Source of the DNA: Eonycteris spelaea
Taxonomy: Eukaryota > Chordata > Mammalia > Chiroptera > Pteropodidae
NCBI GenBank assembly: GCA_003508835.1
Contig: PUFA01000070.1
Coordinates: 1,054,001-1,118,000 of the forward strand
Length of the DNA stretch: 64,000 nucleotides
Reading direction: 5' to 3'
Positions 32,576 through 44,935 of this stretch are shown piece after piece. The stretch's first letter is position 1; every line of letters starts with the position of its first letter. Position numbers and translations under genes: made by a program. The notes beneath the pieces were generated by a model. The model did not search any database and was not told the DNA's origin. It saw only the letters and a program-made list of their open reading frames with translations.

Positions 32576-33158
32576 AGCAGCAGTGCCTAAAATGTTTTAA
32601 TTAGAATTATGTAAATCAACAACAAAAAAATGAAAGGAAGAGAGGAGGAAATAAGGTAGAACAGGGGAAGGGAAGTTTCTATGTTCAAAAAAGTTTGGAA
32701 AACTCTTGATCAATCAAATTTAAGCAGGCTTCTTAACCGTGGGACTTCTTAGAACCTTGAATATCTCAATGACCGTTGAAAAGACAAGGTATGAAAAACT
32801 TATTCCATGCTAAAATTCTTTTTTGGGGGGGGGGGTAGGGAAACATGATATAAGAATAATGTGTTACGAACAATGTGTTATCAAGTACATTTTGAGAAAG
32901 CTACTCTAAAGATTTGAAGATCTTTCAGACAAAACATGTTTCTGTTTCATTATCATCTTTAGGGCAAAAGCCAGGGCATACAGAATGGGAAATCAAACTT
33001 ACTTGAGCTTATCAGGACTGGGTCAGAATCATAAAACGTGTTTGGGGTGAGGGTAGCCTGAAGCAAAAGACTACTTTAAGGCAGTTAAAGTCTATACTTA
33101 ATTTGTACCTAACATTGTGCACTTAACATTTCTTCCTTTCTGTTGTTAACTGTTTGTG

Positions 33159-33162
<4 letters not shown>
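32576..33162. other. Non-coding, nothing firm
   Basis: Includes a G11 run at 32825-32835. The 32700-32910 stretch (cttaaccgtgggacttcttag, later cattttgagaaagctactc) may be an eroded hAT element, not firm. Confidence 0.35.
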
Positions 33163-33207
<45 letters not shown>

Positions 33208-33240
33208 GGCGCGCGCGTGCTAACGCGCAGGCGAGCGCGT
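33163..33240 (+). repeat. (GT)n tract joined to a CpG-rich alternating tract
   Basis: About 21 GT units (33163-33204) pass directly into gcgggcgcgcgcgtgc and taacgcgcaggcgagcgcgt, with about 10 CpGs in 36 bp. Alternating purine-pyrimidine sequence of this kind favours Z-DNA. CpGs are otherwise scarce in this AT-rich region. Confidence 0.93.
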
Positions 33241-33855
33241 ATTTGGTTCTATGTTACAAATGCCCAGTGAGGTTTTGAACTACCTTGTGGAATGGATTAA
33301 GTCTTATTTTTTTCTGCCATTATTGTTTACTATTTTGTTTCTCTGCTCAGAGTAATGATGCATATGTTTAATTGGTTAATATGAGCCAGACATTTTTTAA
33401 GTTTTTAAAATAAATGATCCAGTAAAATTGTAAAGCTGGACCAGTTGACAACGTATTGGAGGTTTATAATGATCAAGTAAAATAATGCCTGAAAATGCTT
33501 ACTATTTTTATAAAAATGCTAATGTGAATTCATATCACCTCAAAATTGTGGAAATTTCTAGTACCAATAGTAAATCAGAAGCTGGATTTAAAATCGCCCC
33601 ATTCTCTGACAACTCCTTCTGGTCTTCAGGTCCTGTTGGAACTCTCAACAACACACAACAGGTCTGATTTAAAAGTGGATTCTCCACACCAGTTTGAAAA
33701 CCTGAGTCAGTCTTTTTAACCCATTGCTATCCCTTTAAGCCTGCCTCTTCCTTTCATTTACTCATTTATTCTTCTTATATGCATTTCTGGTTTTCTCACC
33801 TGGATTTCAAGATTCTTTAAGCCCAAAGGCCATAAACTATCATCCTTGTGCCACT
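33241..33855. other. Non-coding, nothing recognised
   Basis: AT-rich. The short frame at 33485-33667 has no recognised family. Confidence 0.4.
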
Positions 33856-33859
33856 CTGT

Positions 33860-34350
33860 TCTAGTTATTTATTGTTGTGTGACAATTTAATCCCCACAGT
33901 CAGAAATTTGGGGAGGGTTTGGTGAGGCGGCTCTAGCTTAGGGCCTAGCATGTAGCTGAAGTCAGATGGTGGTGGCAATGGTCAGTGAGATTGGGGACTG
34001 GAGCAGTTGGGGGCTGGCTGGGCATCTATCAGAGATCATGTAGTCTCAAGGCTTCTCTTTGTAATCTCTCCACATGGGCTAGTCTGGGCTTCCTCCCAGC
34101 ATGACAACCTCATGGCAATACAACTGCTTTCATGGCAGCAGAAAATTCCTAGAGATAATTTCAGTGAGCAAGGTGGAAGCTGCCTTACCTGTTATGACTT
34201 TGCCTTGGAAGTTTGTGTCACTTCCACCATTCTCTGTTTGTCACAAGCCACAAAAGCCCACCCAATTTCAAGGAGGCAGGAATATAGACCACACTTCCCA
34301 AGAGAGTTAAAGTTGCATTTTAAGAAGGGAATGTGGGTTGGGAGTTAATT
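33860..34350 (+). mobile_element. MLT1-like (MaLR) LTR, diverged, copy 1
   Basis: ctagttatttattgttgtgtgacaatttaatcccc is a decayed form of the tattgctgtgtaacaaattacccc opening of this LTR family. Later landmarks are ctccacatgggctagtctgggcttcc and gtggaagctgccttacctg. The frame at 34007-34348 lies inside it and is not a gene. The family name is tentative. Confidence 0.55.
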
Positions 34351-36160
34351 TTGTGGTCAACTTGGAAAAAAATCTCCCACACCATCAGAATTTTTGACAT
34401 GGTGTTTTGCCAAATGTAGGTGTTCGGTAAATGTTTGTAAAATTAATAAAATAAAAGCAAACTGCTTAGAAATGTGAATTAAATGAAAGACCAACCCAAC
34501 ATATTTAGTTAAAAAGGCTTTACTACATTCCTCCATCCTATGAAACAGATGCTGCAATTTCAAAAGCATTAGGAGAAAGATGTCACTAACACTGATCTGC
34601 CCTGTTAACAACTGTCTCTGTAGGCTGGCTCTGAGCAGTATTATCTGCATTATTTGTGGAGGAGTCTATGACCTTTTCTGCTTGATCCGTTTGCGGTATA
34701 TGTTGAGAATAAGCTGATCTCTATCCTTCATCCTGCTTCATGTCCCCAAATGTTTTACAAAGTCCTACAGACCGTGCTAATGAAGAGTTCACATGTGTTC
34801 ATTATAGCTTTCATCAGCTCTGAAAATAAGGGAGTCAAATATTTCTGCAGAGACGGAGAGGTGATTTATTATCCCAGTGCATTCCATTTTGGGAATGACA
34901 TAGACAACAGAGGTGCTTGTCCAGCTAATTGGAAGATAGCACTTAAAGAGATACAGTTAAACAGACAAAAACCCTCTATTCGAAACAGAACAGAGTCACA
35001 AGATTGTCTGAAATAGAGTCTTGGAAATTCTAAGCAAACAATCTCAGTCAAAGAAGAGGAAATTAAGTTATTTTATGTGACTGAATTTGCAAAGCAGGTT
35101 AGTGGCTCTGTCTAACATTGTCTGTAAATTCTCCTAACAATGAACAAAACAACTTAAAGTTAAAAAAAATATCAAGGAAGAAAATTTGAATTCTGAAAAT
35201 TATGTCAATCTAGATTCCAATGACATTCTAAGCAAGCATTTCATAAATAGTCTGTAGAAGCAATCTATGAGCTATGCTGAGCTAAAAGAAAAAAATTTTA
35301 ATTAAAAAAAAATTAACCAGAGTTTTTACTATGAGACTTCAATGCTTTTAATAAACTAACACTTACTGTGAATATTTAAAGGATAGTCAAGAGGTATTAC
35401 TAAACTGCACTCTTTTGTTCAAAAGAATTTCCCAGATCTGGTATATTACAGAAAAAGCTTTGAAAAACTGAAATCTCTTCTTCAGAAGGCTACCATATCT
35501 TGAGATTTGGCTGAGGGATGCCACAGCGGAAACATCGCCTGATAGTTGTGTGAGGGATTCCCATGTTTCAGAAGGGTACTTGGGCAGTCCTTGGTCAGCA
35601 TCCTTTTAAAGTGATATTTTGCCCATTTTTTCCCTTTACGAATACAATGAATGGGATAATCGACTAAATCTGTAAAAGGACATCAAGTATCTTGAATTAG
35701 ATGACTTATTTGGTGAGCTATAGGTATTGTAGAGTTTAGTGTTATAGTCATTAGAGAATTATTTACAAATAAACCATTTAGAGAAATTCTGACCACAGAG
35801 GCAAAATTCCTCTTGTGTTTTCTGAGTGTTAGACATATTATTACCTCTATTCAGGTAAAATCCAGGTTCTTCGCATTAGAAGATGTAACATTCAAAAGTG
35901 ACCACAAGGTTAACTGTATGCAGAAATTCACCATTTTGCTGTAACACAAATTTGAACCTCATGTGCTGTGAAGCTGCGGGTTTAGAGCAGATCACCTAAC
36001 CAGAAGGTGAGCCTTGTCAACCACCAGGGACCAGTGGTTCAACACAGATTTTTTATTATTATTAATTTTACATATAGTTGATTATATATTTTATAGGGGT
36101 AGATAAATCAGCTATGACTACAGTCAGCTGTGAGTGGCAGAACACCTTTATAATTATGGG
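34351..36160. other. Repeat-poor non-coding DNA
   Basis: About 1.8 kb with only an L2-tail-like phrase at 34410-34450 (gtaggtgttcggtaaatgtttg). Short frames at 34357-34650 and 34750-35016 lack splice context and known domains. Confidence 0.35.
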
Positions 36161-36164
36161 TTAG

Positions 36165-36520
36165 TTAAGTAAAATGATTATTTTTGCTCACAAAAAAAAA
36201 TCTGGAGGTAGGCACTCAGTGCCAATAGAGTGGCATAAGGATTCCATCAGGGGATCTGGGTTTTTTTCTTGTCCATCTCTGCTACCCTTGGTAAGTAGAT
36301 TTTTCCTACAGTCACAAGATGACTACTGCATGTGCAGACATTGTAACTGCATTCCAGGCAGGCACAAAGGGCGAGAGCAAATGATAAAGTCAAAGGCATC
36401 TGCCATTTAAGCGTATTCCTTTTTTATCAGGAAATCCATATTTTTCTTAAAGACCCTATCATAAATTCCATCTTTCATCTTATTGGTCAGTATTTTGTCA
36501 TGTAGCCACTACTGTCTAGA
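36165..36520 (+). repeat. Ancient repeat, probably LTR or DNA element
   Basis: aatctggaggtaggcactcag, tggcataaggattccatcaggggatctggg, cagtcacaagatgactactgcatgtgcagac, then ttttttatcaggaaatcc and ttattggtcagtattttgtcatg follow the order of a common old mammalian repeat. Family not resolved. Confidence 0.5.
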
Positions 36521-37465
36521 AGATAACCTAAAGAAAATAAATAAATAAATCGAGTTTGAGTTGTCTGTTTGTTAAAGCTGGGAACACTGCTGCCACCAAA
36601 AAATATGGGTATAATGGTAGATAGTCCCATCTAGTCTGACAGAAGGTTGTGATTGTCCAGACCTTTCTTCAATAGTCACACTAATAGTCACCAACATCCT
36701 CTTACTTGGTCCTAATGAGCTATTCTCATTTGTTTATACAGTATTTTTGTTGTGTCGTTGTTCAGGTCTCTTCTGACAAGGTGAGTTCCTGTAAAGTTGA
36801 AGGCCAGAACTTACAGAGATGTAATTTTCATCTTGTTTCCTTGGTAATTCTAAAAGTAGATTCTGAGAAATTCCTTCTATGTGCATCTGTCAGCCAAAAC
36901 AATTAATTTGCAATCACTTAAGGTGCCTAGATTGTTGGTGCTGTGCTAAGAACATATTGAGGTTAAAAAAAAAAAAAAAGAAAAGAAAAGAAAAAAAGAA
37001 CAAAGAGTATGGCACTTCTGTCCCATCGTTTTTCTGTTCTCATTTCACCACTCATGGATGTCTTCTAAGCCTTTCATTTCTGTTTCCATAGAGATGACAA
37101 CCATAGGAAAAATGTCAGAGGCACAAGATGGGTAAAGATTAGGGGAGCAGGGGGAAAAATTAGTGCTTCCTTCTTCAATCTCTACCAAAAATCTCTAAGG
37201 ATATAGTAGTTATTTCTCTAATTTGAAGTCCTAGCAAGAACACATCAATGTTTAGTGAAACTAATGCTTTCTCTTCTATGTGCATCCATTCCTTAGTGTC
37301 TTGTCTACCTTTATTGGTGGGTTGTTTCCCCGCCCCCCATTCCCTTCACAAGAGGAGATCATTGCATGGGAAATCCTGGAAGTGAAAAATGCGAGTTCTA
37401 GATACAGCCATTACCTTACTGTGAGTAGGAAGTTGGAAAAATTATGCGTAAACTCACTAGGTCTC
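36521..37465. other. Non-coding with A-rich tracts
   Basis: Contains (AAAT)n at 36534-36550 and an A15 plus (GAAAA)n tract at 36966-37000. No other repeat recognised. Confidence 0.4.
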
Positions 37466-38055
37466 TGTATTGGTTATTTATTACTGATGAACAAATTATC
37501 CCCAAACTTAGTGGCTTAAAACAATAAATATTCACTATCTCACAGTCTCAGTGGCTCAACAATCAAGGTGAGGTCTAGTTGAGTGTTTCTGGCTCAAGAC
37601 CTTTAGGGAGGTTACAGTCAGTAACTGGCCAGAGCTGTGGTCCCAGTCGAAGGTTTGACTGGGAATGATCCACTTCCAAACTCACTCACGTGGTTGATGA
37701 CAGGATTCAGTTACTGGTTGCCTATGAGACTGATGATTTCAGTTCTTCACTCATTTTGCTCCCTCACTTCTTTACCCGGTAGCCCTCTCCATAGGGAAGC
37801 TCATAATGTGGCAGCTTGCTTCCTCAAGAGCAAAGGCTCTGAGAGACAGAGAGTGAGAACAAGTGAGCAAGATAGAAGTCACCATCTTTCTGTAATCTAA
37901 TCTTGGAAGTGGCATCCCATTGCTTTTGTTGTTTTTTATTGTTAGAAACGAGTCACTAGGACTAGCTCACATATTCAAGGTCAGGGAGTTTCACAAATGC
38001 ATGCATAGCAGGGGACAGGAATAATGGAGGGTGGGCATCTTAGAAGTGGCTTTCC
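37466..38055 (+). mobile_element. MLT1-like (MaLR) LTR, copy 2, best preserved
   Basis: Starts tgtattggttatttattactgatgaacaaattatcc, then cccaaacttagtggcttaaaacaataa and atctcacagtctcagtgg. Later tgatccacttccaaactcactcacgtgg, ctctccatagggaagctc, gagagacagagagtgag and aatcttggaagtggcatcccat. About 590 bp, consistent with a solo LTR of an ERVL-MaLR type element; no internal region is seen. The frame at 37637-37900 is incidental. Confidence 0.7.
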
Positions 38056-38224
38056 TCTGATTCAATCCCCTTTGTGTAAGAATCTGACCAGTTCTGGAAG
38101 TCTATAATTTCATGGTTCTAAAAATACGCTTAGAATCAGCACCTGGACTGTGAGTGTCACAAAGTCAGGGATATTCCTTTCACCTCTGCATCCTCAGCAC
38201 CACCACAGGGCCTGGCCCACAGTG

Positions 38225-38440
38225 GGTGTTCATGTATTTCATTTATTCAACACATACTTATCGACCACCTACTATGTGTCATGCCTTGTAGTAGGTGCTG
38301 GGGATGTAGCAGTGACCATGTTAAATGGAGACTTTCACTCTCATGGAACTTACATTCTAGTGGGGGAAGACAGACAATAAACAAGGAAACCGATAAGTAA
38401 ACCAGATGTCATCACACAGATAAAGTAACGTGTCAGACTG
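38225..38440 (+). repeat. Ancient mammalian interspersed repeat, same family as 6050
   Basis: ttcaacacatacttatcgaccacctactatgtgtcatgcc, gtaggtgctggggatgtagcagtgaccatg, actctcatggaacttacattctagtggggg, then acagacaataaacaaggaaacc. This is the opening section of the family. Confidence 0.6.
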
Positions 38441-38473
38441 GGAAAGGTATTTGCAATGTATACTATAAAGATC

Positions 38474-38714
38474 ATTTTAATCAGGGGTCCCCAACTCCCA
38501 GGCTGAGAACAGGTACCGGTCCTTGTCTGTTAGGAACTGGGCCACACAGTAGGAGGTAAGTAGCAGGCAAGTGAGAGAAGCTTCATCTATATTTGTAGCT
38601 GCTCCCCAGCACTAGCATCACCGCCTCAGCTCCACCTCAGATCCTCAGGCATTAGATTCTCATAGGAACACTGGTCCCTGGTTCCATAAAGGTTGGGGAC
38701 CGCCTGATTTTAAT
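38474..38714 (+). mobile_element. hAT DNA transposon with intact 8-bp target duplication
   Basis: The 225-bp element at 38482-38706 begins caggggtccccaac and ends gttggggaccgcctg, inverted ends of the hAT type, and contains gtaccggtccttg, gtaggaggtaagtagcagg and gcattagattctcatagg. It is flanked on both sides by attttaat (38474-38481 and 38707-38714), an exact 8-bp target duplication as expected for hAT insertion. It is non-autonomous, with no transposase. Confidence 0.93.
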
Positions 38715-39764
38715 GACCTTACTCTATGTGGAGCTGTATACAAGTCAGTAATAAAAAGTTAAGCATCCGAGAAAAACTAGGTTCAGTGTCACTAATTGTC
38801 TAAGATCTGGAGATTAAAATCTGATTATAACACATCTTATTAATTACTTTCTCAAAATTGTTGTGCTGCTATTGTGTTAATAATAATAGCCAGTGTGGTC
38901 TACAGTTTAGGAAACTGGGCCTTCTTGCAAACTCTCTGAGGAAGTAAGTGTTGGTTTTACTTTTCTGGAGGGACTGTGGCAAGATGTATCCAAATCCTAA
39001 AATGAATTCATAGATTTTCTGAGTCAGTAAAATTAAAACTAGAGGCTATGAGTGTAAGCTGTGGAACCAGCCTCCTGGGCCAATGGAGGTGTGGGCTGAT
39101 GAGCCACAGCTTCCTAATGGGGTGATGTATGAGCTGAGTAATAGTTAATATGGCCATGTGGAGTGTGAATAAGAAGTGCTACAGGTAAAGCTGAAAAAGT
39201 TGTCTCTTCCAGGGCAAAGCAGCAGTGTGCATGTTAGGGAATGTGAGGAAGCGTGGGAGTCAGAGGGGGTGGGGTCTGGATAATTCCCAGACTTCTCCCT
39301 TGGGCAGCTGGTGGGTGACAAAGTCATTGCCAGGACAGTGAAACAGGAAGAATTCTCGCAGTGTAGGATAATTAGGGGTTTTCAAGCCCTTTTGATTATG
39401 GCTCACTTAGGTGCAATAACCCATCTGGAGGTTAAATTTGCCTATCATGCTTTAGAATTTTCTATATTTCACTAATTTTGTATTCTCATTATATGTATTA
39501 TAGAGAAAATGTATTTTTTAAAAAACTCACTATTTTTTCTGATACTTGTGTTCATTTTAGGCGTGTTACTAAATGCATACAAATAGGAATGCTCATATCT
39601 TCCAGGTGAATTGAACTTGTCTTCAATAACCTCTCCTTTATTAATATGTTTATATTAGCTTCTTTTAGTTAATGCTTGCATGACAGATCTTTTTCCTTCT
39701 ATAACTTTCAGCTCTTCATTACCCAAAAGTTTTAGATATAGCTCTTGTATGCTGCCTATATTTG
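38715..39764. other. Non-coding, nothing recognised
   Basis: Single-copy-looking. The minus-strand frame at 39145-39327 is Ser/Pro-rich noise. Confidence 0.4.
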
Positions 39765-41270
39765 AAAACTATATTATTTATAATCCATTTTGAAAATCTT
39801 TTTATTTTAATGGAGGTATTTGGTCTATTTACATTTAATGCAATTACTAAATTTTAAATCACAAAAATTTTTCAGCTATTTTATGTCCTGTTTTTTCTCC
39901 TTTCTTGTTGTTTTTTGGAATAATTAGTTTTTATGATTCTATTTTTCTCCCTCTATGAGTGTGAGTGTTACATACTCTTTTACCATTGTTAGTAATTATT
40001 ATAGAAATTGCACTGTGCTTTCTTGACCTGGCAAAGTTTGATGTCAAAATTTAATTAATGTTTGTTTACCCTTCTCTCAACAATGCCCAGACCTTAGAAC
40101 TCTTTAAATTAATTCACTCCCTCTCCACTTTCTGTGCAAATGTACTATTCTCTCTCTATATATGTATTATCTCCACAAAACATTGCTTTTGCTTTACATG
40201 CTCAACTCTCATTTAGATTTACACACATTATTTACCACTTTCCTCGCCCCTTTATTCCTTCCTTCATCTCTGAACTTCCATCTGGGTTCATTTTCCTTCC
40301 GTCTCCCAAAATACCTTTAAAATTTCCTTTAGTTTAGATTGGTTTGTGGCACATACTATGAATTTTTGTTTGTCTTAAAATACCTTTTCAATATCTTTCT
40401 GTAGGATATTTCAAGAGGTAAAGATTCTAATATGGTCATTATTTTCTTTCAGCATACTAAATTTATTTTACTTTTTTCCCAGCTACAACGTTTGCTGCTG
40501 AAACATCAGTTGTTAGCCTAGTTGTTGCTTCTCTGAAGAGAATCTTTCTTTGCTCTGGTTGCTTTTTCACTTTGATTTTCTGGCAATATCACTATTCTAG
40601 ATTGAGATTTCTTTGTATTTATCCGACTTGAGATTCATTAGACTTCTTATTGTGAATTGATACCTTTCATCAGTTCTGGACAATTCTAAAACATTATCTC
40701 TAAACTGCCTCTGCTGTTTCTATCTTCTTTCTTCCAGTTAAAAATATGTGAAGCCTTCTCACATGTTCTATGTCTCTCACTTTCTATTCTACATTTTCTG
40801 TATTTCTGTCACATCACACTTCTTTCTGAATAATTTCTTCTAATCTATCTTTTTCAGCTGTTTTGATTTGCTTCTAGACCTGTCCACTAAGTTTAAACTT
40901 TTAGTACTATATTTTTTTAAATTCTAGAATGTCTATTTTGTTTTATTAAAATTTCTATTTTCTGTTCTACCCAAATTCGATGCTCATTTTTTAATAGACC
41001 AAATGTGGTTTTATAATCTGTCTAATAATTCTACTATCTAGGCTCCTTGAGAGTGTGTTTCTGTTTTCTGTTATTTTTGGTTGGCTATGTCTCATGCTAT
41101 CTTTTCTACCAATGTTCCTGTCCATGCATTTGAAAAATTATTTGTAGAAATGATCTGAGACATAAAGTTATCTTCTTCTAGAGAAGGTTTTTATTTGATT
41201 TGGCTAGGCATCAGGGAATGCTGGCAGTTCAATACAACTTTAATCCAATTTCAAAGCTTGAGGTTTCCTT
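39765..41270. mobile_element. Old L1M fragment, heavily decayed
   Basis: Very T-rich with ordered phrases of old L1M sequence: tttatttta-atggaggtatttgg-tctatttacatttaatg (about 39805), cagctattttatgtcctgttttttctcc, gaagagaatctttctttgctctggttgctttttc, tttgtatttatccgacttgagattcattagacttctt and ttcagctgttttgatttgc. Orientation could not be settled by eye. It accounts for the lack of other features in this 1.5 kb. Confidence 0.65.
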
Positions 41271-41600
41271 GGATGCTCGGTGATGTAAAGCTGGGATGCA
41301 GACACCGTGAGGACTTACTTTCAACTTACTTTGACTCCTAGAACATTGCTTTTAGGTCTCAGTCCAAAGCGCAAGAGTAGACTACATGGCTCCCACCTTT
41401 GGTGGGCCTTAGAGTTCGTTTGTTTTCCCCCTTAGCACCAGGAGGCCACCAGTACATTTCAGTTTCTCAGTGGCTATAGTGAATCAGCAAATGTCATCAG
41501 GGGAAAAATAGCCCTGAGTGCTGTGCTCATCCCTCTGAGTACCCTGTTCTTCTGAATATCAGCCTGAAAATTCCTTGCTATTTTATTTGTCTTTTGATAC

Positions 41601-41602
<2 letters not shown>

Positions 41603-41653
<51 letters not shown>
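41603..41653 (+). repeat. (AC)n microsatellite, about 25 units
   Basis: Perfect dinucleotide tract. The cysteine-valine minus-strand frame is its translation. Confidence 0.97.
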
Positions 41654-41656
<3 letters not shown>

Positions 41657-41939
41657 CATTCAGCCAGTTATCATGAGAGGAAGGGTATTTTGATTTTTGT
41701 AATTTGGTATTATCAAAATTTTAAGTATGGAAATTCCTATCTTGGATATTCTTCCCTTATTCTCTAGAAGATGCTCATCCTTATGACTGAAGAAGTGTCA
41801 AAGACTCTATTCTCCCACACTTTATCTTCTCTTGTAGTGGAGATACCACTTCATGATTACTTGATGTGTAGTTTGTTACCCTTTTGTGGAAGATAATATA
41901 GCATATTATTAGAATTGCTCTTTCTATACCCATAATTCA

Positions 41940-42540
41940 CTATTTATTCAGTCAATATTTATTAAGCATTTACTACGTAACCAGATAATTTCCTAGGCAT
42001 TTACGGTACAGAGTGAACAAAGCAGACACCCTTCCTATCCTTATGATGTTAACTCAGATAAAATAATCATCCTTCCAGAATATGTTTCCAGATGAATTCA
42101 CTGAAAGTGTTTAGCTTAAAATTTGACATTATAATAGTTCCTGATTAGCGAGAGTTCATAAAGCTAAGTAATGGAAACCAAGTCTTCCTGATTGAAAGAG
42201 AGAAAAAAATGTATTGAAATGATACTAGGTAGCTCACAGAAGTACTGTAAGGCTGAAGAACCAGATTTAGCATGGACAGGAACAAGAGAGGCCAGGTCCA
42301 ATGCCCATCTTCCAGAGATATAACTCTGGAAGCTTCTGCTTCCCCTGTTATCCTCATGGTCTGCATGAGCTGTTACAGGTGCCACTCTCTTCCTCCAGGA
42401 CACATTCTCTCATCCTGCCCCTCTGGACTCTCACTGCTGACATCGAGCCTGTGTGTAAGTGCAGCTTGGCTGATCCTGGGTCATGTGGCCATCCTAGCCA
42501 CAAGGCAAGCTGAGAAAAGAAGGATCTAGCAAACATAGTA
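41940..42540 (+). repeat. Ancient repeats, family unresolved
   Basis: 41940-42110 has cagtcaatatttattaagcatttactacgtaacc and cctaggcatttacggtacagagtgaac, matching the ancient family also at 6050 and 38225. 42130-42540 (ctcacagaagtactgtaaggctg, catgtggccatcctagcc) reads like a different old LTR or DNA element. The several overlapping frames here are incidental. Confidence 0.45.
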
Positions 42541-42584
42541 AGGAAGTAAAGTTAATGGACAGCCAAAAATAATGGCAAATTCCT

Positions 42585-42840
42585 CCTTTACTGCTATGTA
42601 TTGAAAGTGGATTGTCCACCAAACACTGTGCTTAGTCGTTTAGATGCATCGTTTCACGTAAGTTTCATAACAAACTTACTTCGTGTTTACAGATGAGGAA
42701 TCTGAGATTTAGTGTGGTTAAATAACTTTCCCATGGTCCCATAGGCAATACATTCCACAGATGTGTTTTTAAACCAAATCAGTCTGACGACAGAGTCCAT
42801 GCCTTACCATTCTATTGCATTGCCTCCTCCCTTGCCATCT
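42585..42840 (+). mobile_element. MIR SINE, full length
   Basis: caccaaacactgtgcttagtcg, catcgtttcacgtaagtttcataac, tgtttacagatgaggaatctgagattt, then gtctgacgacagagtccatgccttacc, complete MIR order. Confidence 0.88.
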
Positions 42841-44575
42841 AACCTCCTTTGCGAGATTTGGGTTTAGAGTCCTTTCTTTCTACTAGTAAGATATTCTAAG
42901 GTTATCAGTAAAATAAAAAACTCTTATTGTGCATGATATTTTAAATAATTATTCAGATTCAGGAAATCTTTCAATTAACATAATTCATTAAAGTTCTGAT
43001 TCTTGAATAATGCAGACCAATTGCTGTATTGCCAGCAACATAAACACAATATATATTACTTATTAAAAATCTTTTTTTTTTAAAAAAAGAAGAATATCTT
43101 TTAAGATGCCATCTTCTTGGCTTGTTTAATGCCAGTTAGAAATAAATTTCCAGAAATGGCATTTCAATTCATGATATCATTCCTTCACTCTTAGCCAGGA
43201 GGATGTAATAGGAAAAGAAAGTGTAATCTAGGATAAAAATACATGTGTACAAAGGCACAGATGTGATACATTAAGTTATATTCCATTTCTTTTTCCAGCT
43301 AACCCTTTTTCAAGATAGCCATTTATACCCTTTCTGAGCATCAGAATCAAGAAAAGACTGTCTACCATCTAGGCTGCAACTGTGAATAAACCACACTAGA
43401 TCTAGAAAATTCTGAAAATGAAGTTATCTTTATCAGGCTGGGACCCTTGGCAACCAAAATGAAAAGATAAAGGCAGTTTTGAAAGGTATATCAAAGAGAG
43501 TGATGGTGCAGAAGCAAAGGCAGCAGGGAGAAGGGAGTTCTCTGAGTGAATAAGGTGTGCTAAGGCAGCCAACAGTTGAAGTTATTACCTGGGTGCCCTA
43601 ACATGGAAGACATTTACAGTGACTTTTCAGTTATGTGGCTCTGTGACACAAAGAACTACATATCAAGTAACTCAGATGGATCCAGGGAAAAGATGAGAAG
43701 GAAAATGAAGTGAAATGAAGAATATGAAATGTCAAAGGAAACTGATAGATCTGTGAAATGAGAAACAAGTCAAATAAGGTTCTTGTCCACATATTCACCT
43801 ATTAAAACATTTAAAGCATCATTAATATGTCACATGGCTTTATTTTATGGCTATGTTAATCTATTTTATTTTGTAATTTTTCATATGACAAGACAAATAG
43901 AAATAAATTCACATTTGCCAAGAGAACTTTGGTTTATATATTTCTCACTTTTGAGAATGTGGTTTCTCTCTAACTGATGCCCAAGGATATTTGTGCATCT
44001 AATTTCCCCAAGAAGGTGATTTGACTTCTTTGTCTGGGCTTCTATATTGCTTCAAGTTTGCTCCACAGTGTAGAAGAACTGCCAAGCAGAGTCGCCAGCA
44101 CATAACCTTGGAAGAAAAGCATGTCTTTGTGTAGCTATTTTTGCCTAAAGAAATCTCTTAATGTGTATTGTGCTAGAACTTTTCTGGGCTCTGCTTCAAA
44201 CTAAATTAGAGAAGGTTTTCATAAAGGGCACTGAAGAGTGTTTAAGGCTAGACAATAAATCAGAAGCTTGTATTAGTAGAGGGGTTATTCAGCATAGTGG
44301 AGACAGTCTCTCTTTACCTACCCAAGAGTGAATGCTTTTCCAAACGTGATGCTCACTGTTTAAAAAAGGTCACCTATTGAAACTGGAAGCTAATAACAAG
44401 AACACTGGCCCATTCCCTTTGGCATTAACTTTTACACCTCCCAACCCGTACAACGTTATAAAACATGACTGTACTACAACCAGGTGGAATGTTTGTTCCT
44501 GTCTGGATTAGTCTACTGTTGTTCGTTACTTCCATAGCACAGAAAACCTTCGGGTTTATTCTTATGATATTGTAT
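42841..44575. other. Repeat-poor non-coding DNA
   Basis: No repeat signatures over 1.7 kb other than a T9/A7 dyad at 43072-43087. No coding frame of note. Confidence 0.35.
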
Positions 44576-44935
44576 TTTATCTAACTCAAAGTCTTCAGGC
44601 TCCATCAAAAAGTGGATACAATTGGAGTCATTTTAATATTCATAAATAGATTTCCTGCTCTTGTCCCCAGCTGCTGGAACATGCAAATCAACTCCCCCCT
44701 CCTCTAAGCTCCCTCCCACACGTCTCCATGGGTTCTTGAGTTCTCATATATGCTGCGAAGAAGTTGACACCTCCGGTCCCTACGTGACATGACTTTTCTT
44801 CTTTTTCTTTCGCAGATCCTCTTGTCCTCCTCTCATAAAGCCACTTAAGAACTTCTCTTTTTTCACTAATGCTAAAGGTACCCACCGTGACAAGGAACAG
44901 GCAGGCCAAAGGCATCAGTTTGCGGCTCCCAAAGC
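44576..44935 (+). other. Possible conserved element with splice-like signals
   Basis: Contains a perfect POU octamer atgcaaat (44681-44688). A long pyrimidine tract ending cttttctttcgcag (44815) looks like a 3' splice acceptor, followed by 62 nt and then aaag|gtaccc (44877/44878), a weak donor-like site. The 62-nt segment has stops in at least one frame. If real, it would be a non-coding or UTR exon; chance is equally possible. Confidence 0.25.

Noticed and set aside
34007..34348. 113-codon ORF
   Set aside because: Entirely within the MLT1-like LTR copy and not conserved in the other two copies.
37466..38055. Full endogenous retrovirus
   Set aside because: Only a single LTR-like unit is seen; no internal region, primer-binding site or gene sequence flanks it.
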